A program made the position numbers and the translations under genes. A stretch of 27,211 nt of DNA from Triparma columacea (lineage: Eukaryota > Sar > Bolidophyceae > Parmales > Triparmaceae): positions 508-27,718 of the forward strand of contig BRYA01000302.1 of the NCBI GenBank assembly GCA_030267965.1. The letters are read 5' to 3'. Of this stretch, positions 27,166 through 27,211 are shown one piece after another. The first letter of the stretch is position 1. Every line of letters begins with the position of its first letter. The notes under the pieces are model-generated. The model was not told the origin of the DNA and made no database searches. It was given only the letters and a program-made list of their open reading frames with translations.

Positions 27166-27211
27166 GGGTGAGGAGAGAGGGTAAATGTGATAGAAGAGGT
27201 TGGGGTTTGAA

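Larger units (their letters stand above)
26550..27211. other. 3' flank of START-XK gene, repeat-rich, no gene seen
   Basis: These 662 bp run to the window edge and consist largely of low-complexity DNA: degenerate ~55-70-bp units, a GT-rich tract and a 12-bp G-rich minisatellite. An AATAAA at 26820-26825 could be a polyadenylation signal. Open frames on both strands here are simple translations of the repeats. Confidence 0.6.

Noticed and set aside
26915..27184. 89-codon Val-Gly-Val-Lys repeat ORF
   Set aside because: It is a direct translation of the GT tract and 12-bp minisatellite. The 12-bp period simply keeps any frame open.

Overview
The window is eukaryotic nuclear DNA, most likely from a photosynthetic stramenopile (heterokont) microalga. 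It contains the end of a histone H2A gene, GT-AG introns of about 80-230 bp, nuclear-type genes (Arp4, a Tat-SF1/Cus2-like factor, a Rab GTPase, a mitochondrial carnitine carrier), and a membrane protein whose N-terminus looks like a signal peptide followed by a Phe-first transit peptide, the heterokont plastid-targeting pattern. A Parmales/diatom-like alga is my best guess, but this is inference. I see no bacterial, viral, CRISPR, rRNA or tRNA features.

Layout: (1) 3' tip of histone H2A (+, 1-31). (2) D-2-hydroxyacid dehydrogenase (+, 554-1672). (3) Arp4 (-, 1791-3163, 2 exons). (4) Tat-SF1/Cus2-like splicing factor (-, 3812-5625, 2 exons). (5) Predicted plastid multi-pass membrane protein (+, 5823-6817, 2 exons). 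(6) BCS1-like AAA ATPase (-, 6851-8878, 2 exons) whose frame is broken by a 16-bp tandem duplication. (7) Inositol-polyphosphate 5-phosphatase with a C2 domain and a CaaX-like tail (+, 9028-11829, 4 exons). (8) Rab5-like GTPase (-, 11892-12913, 3 exons). (9) A foldback/MITE-like inverted repeat (13007-13178), then a carnitine/acylcarnitine carrier (+, 13228-14519, 3 exons, the first with only 13 coding bases). (10) Divergent pair of coiled-coil genes: an IQ-motif protein (-, 14648-16937, 4 exons) and a tail-anchored protein (+, 17229-20359). (11) A 1912-residue protein with about five START-like lipid-binding modules joined to an XK-related (scramblase-like) membrane domain (+, 20811-26549, no intron in the coding region). 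(12) A 3' flank of degenerate, GT-rich and G-rich 12-bp repeats.

Genes are packed tightly, mostly as divergent or convergent neighbours. Spacers are often under 200 bp, and one convergent gap is only 33 bp. Exon models were built by requiring GT/AG ends, matching phase and family continuity. Ten of the 16 introns proposed in coding regions start with GTGAG. The genes do not form one pathway, although three concern membrane lipid or identity (5-phosphatase, Rab5-like, START-XK protein) and two are mitochondrial (carnitine carrier, probably the BCS1-like ATPase).

The most novel item is the START-XK fusion. The most actionable anomalies are the frame-breaking duplication in the BCS1-like gene, the IQ coiled-coil protein with a duplicated C-terminal aromatic motif, and the inverted repeat just upstream of the carnitine carrier.
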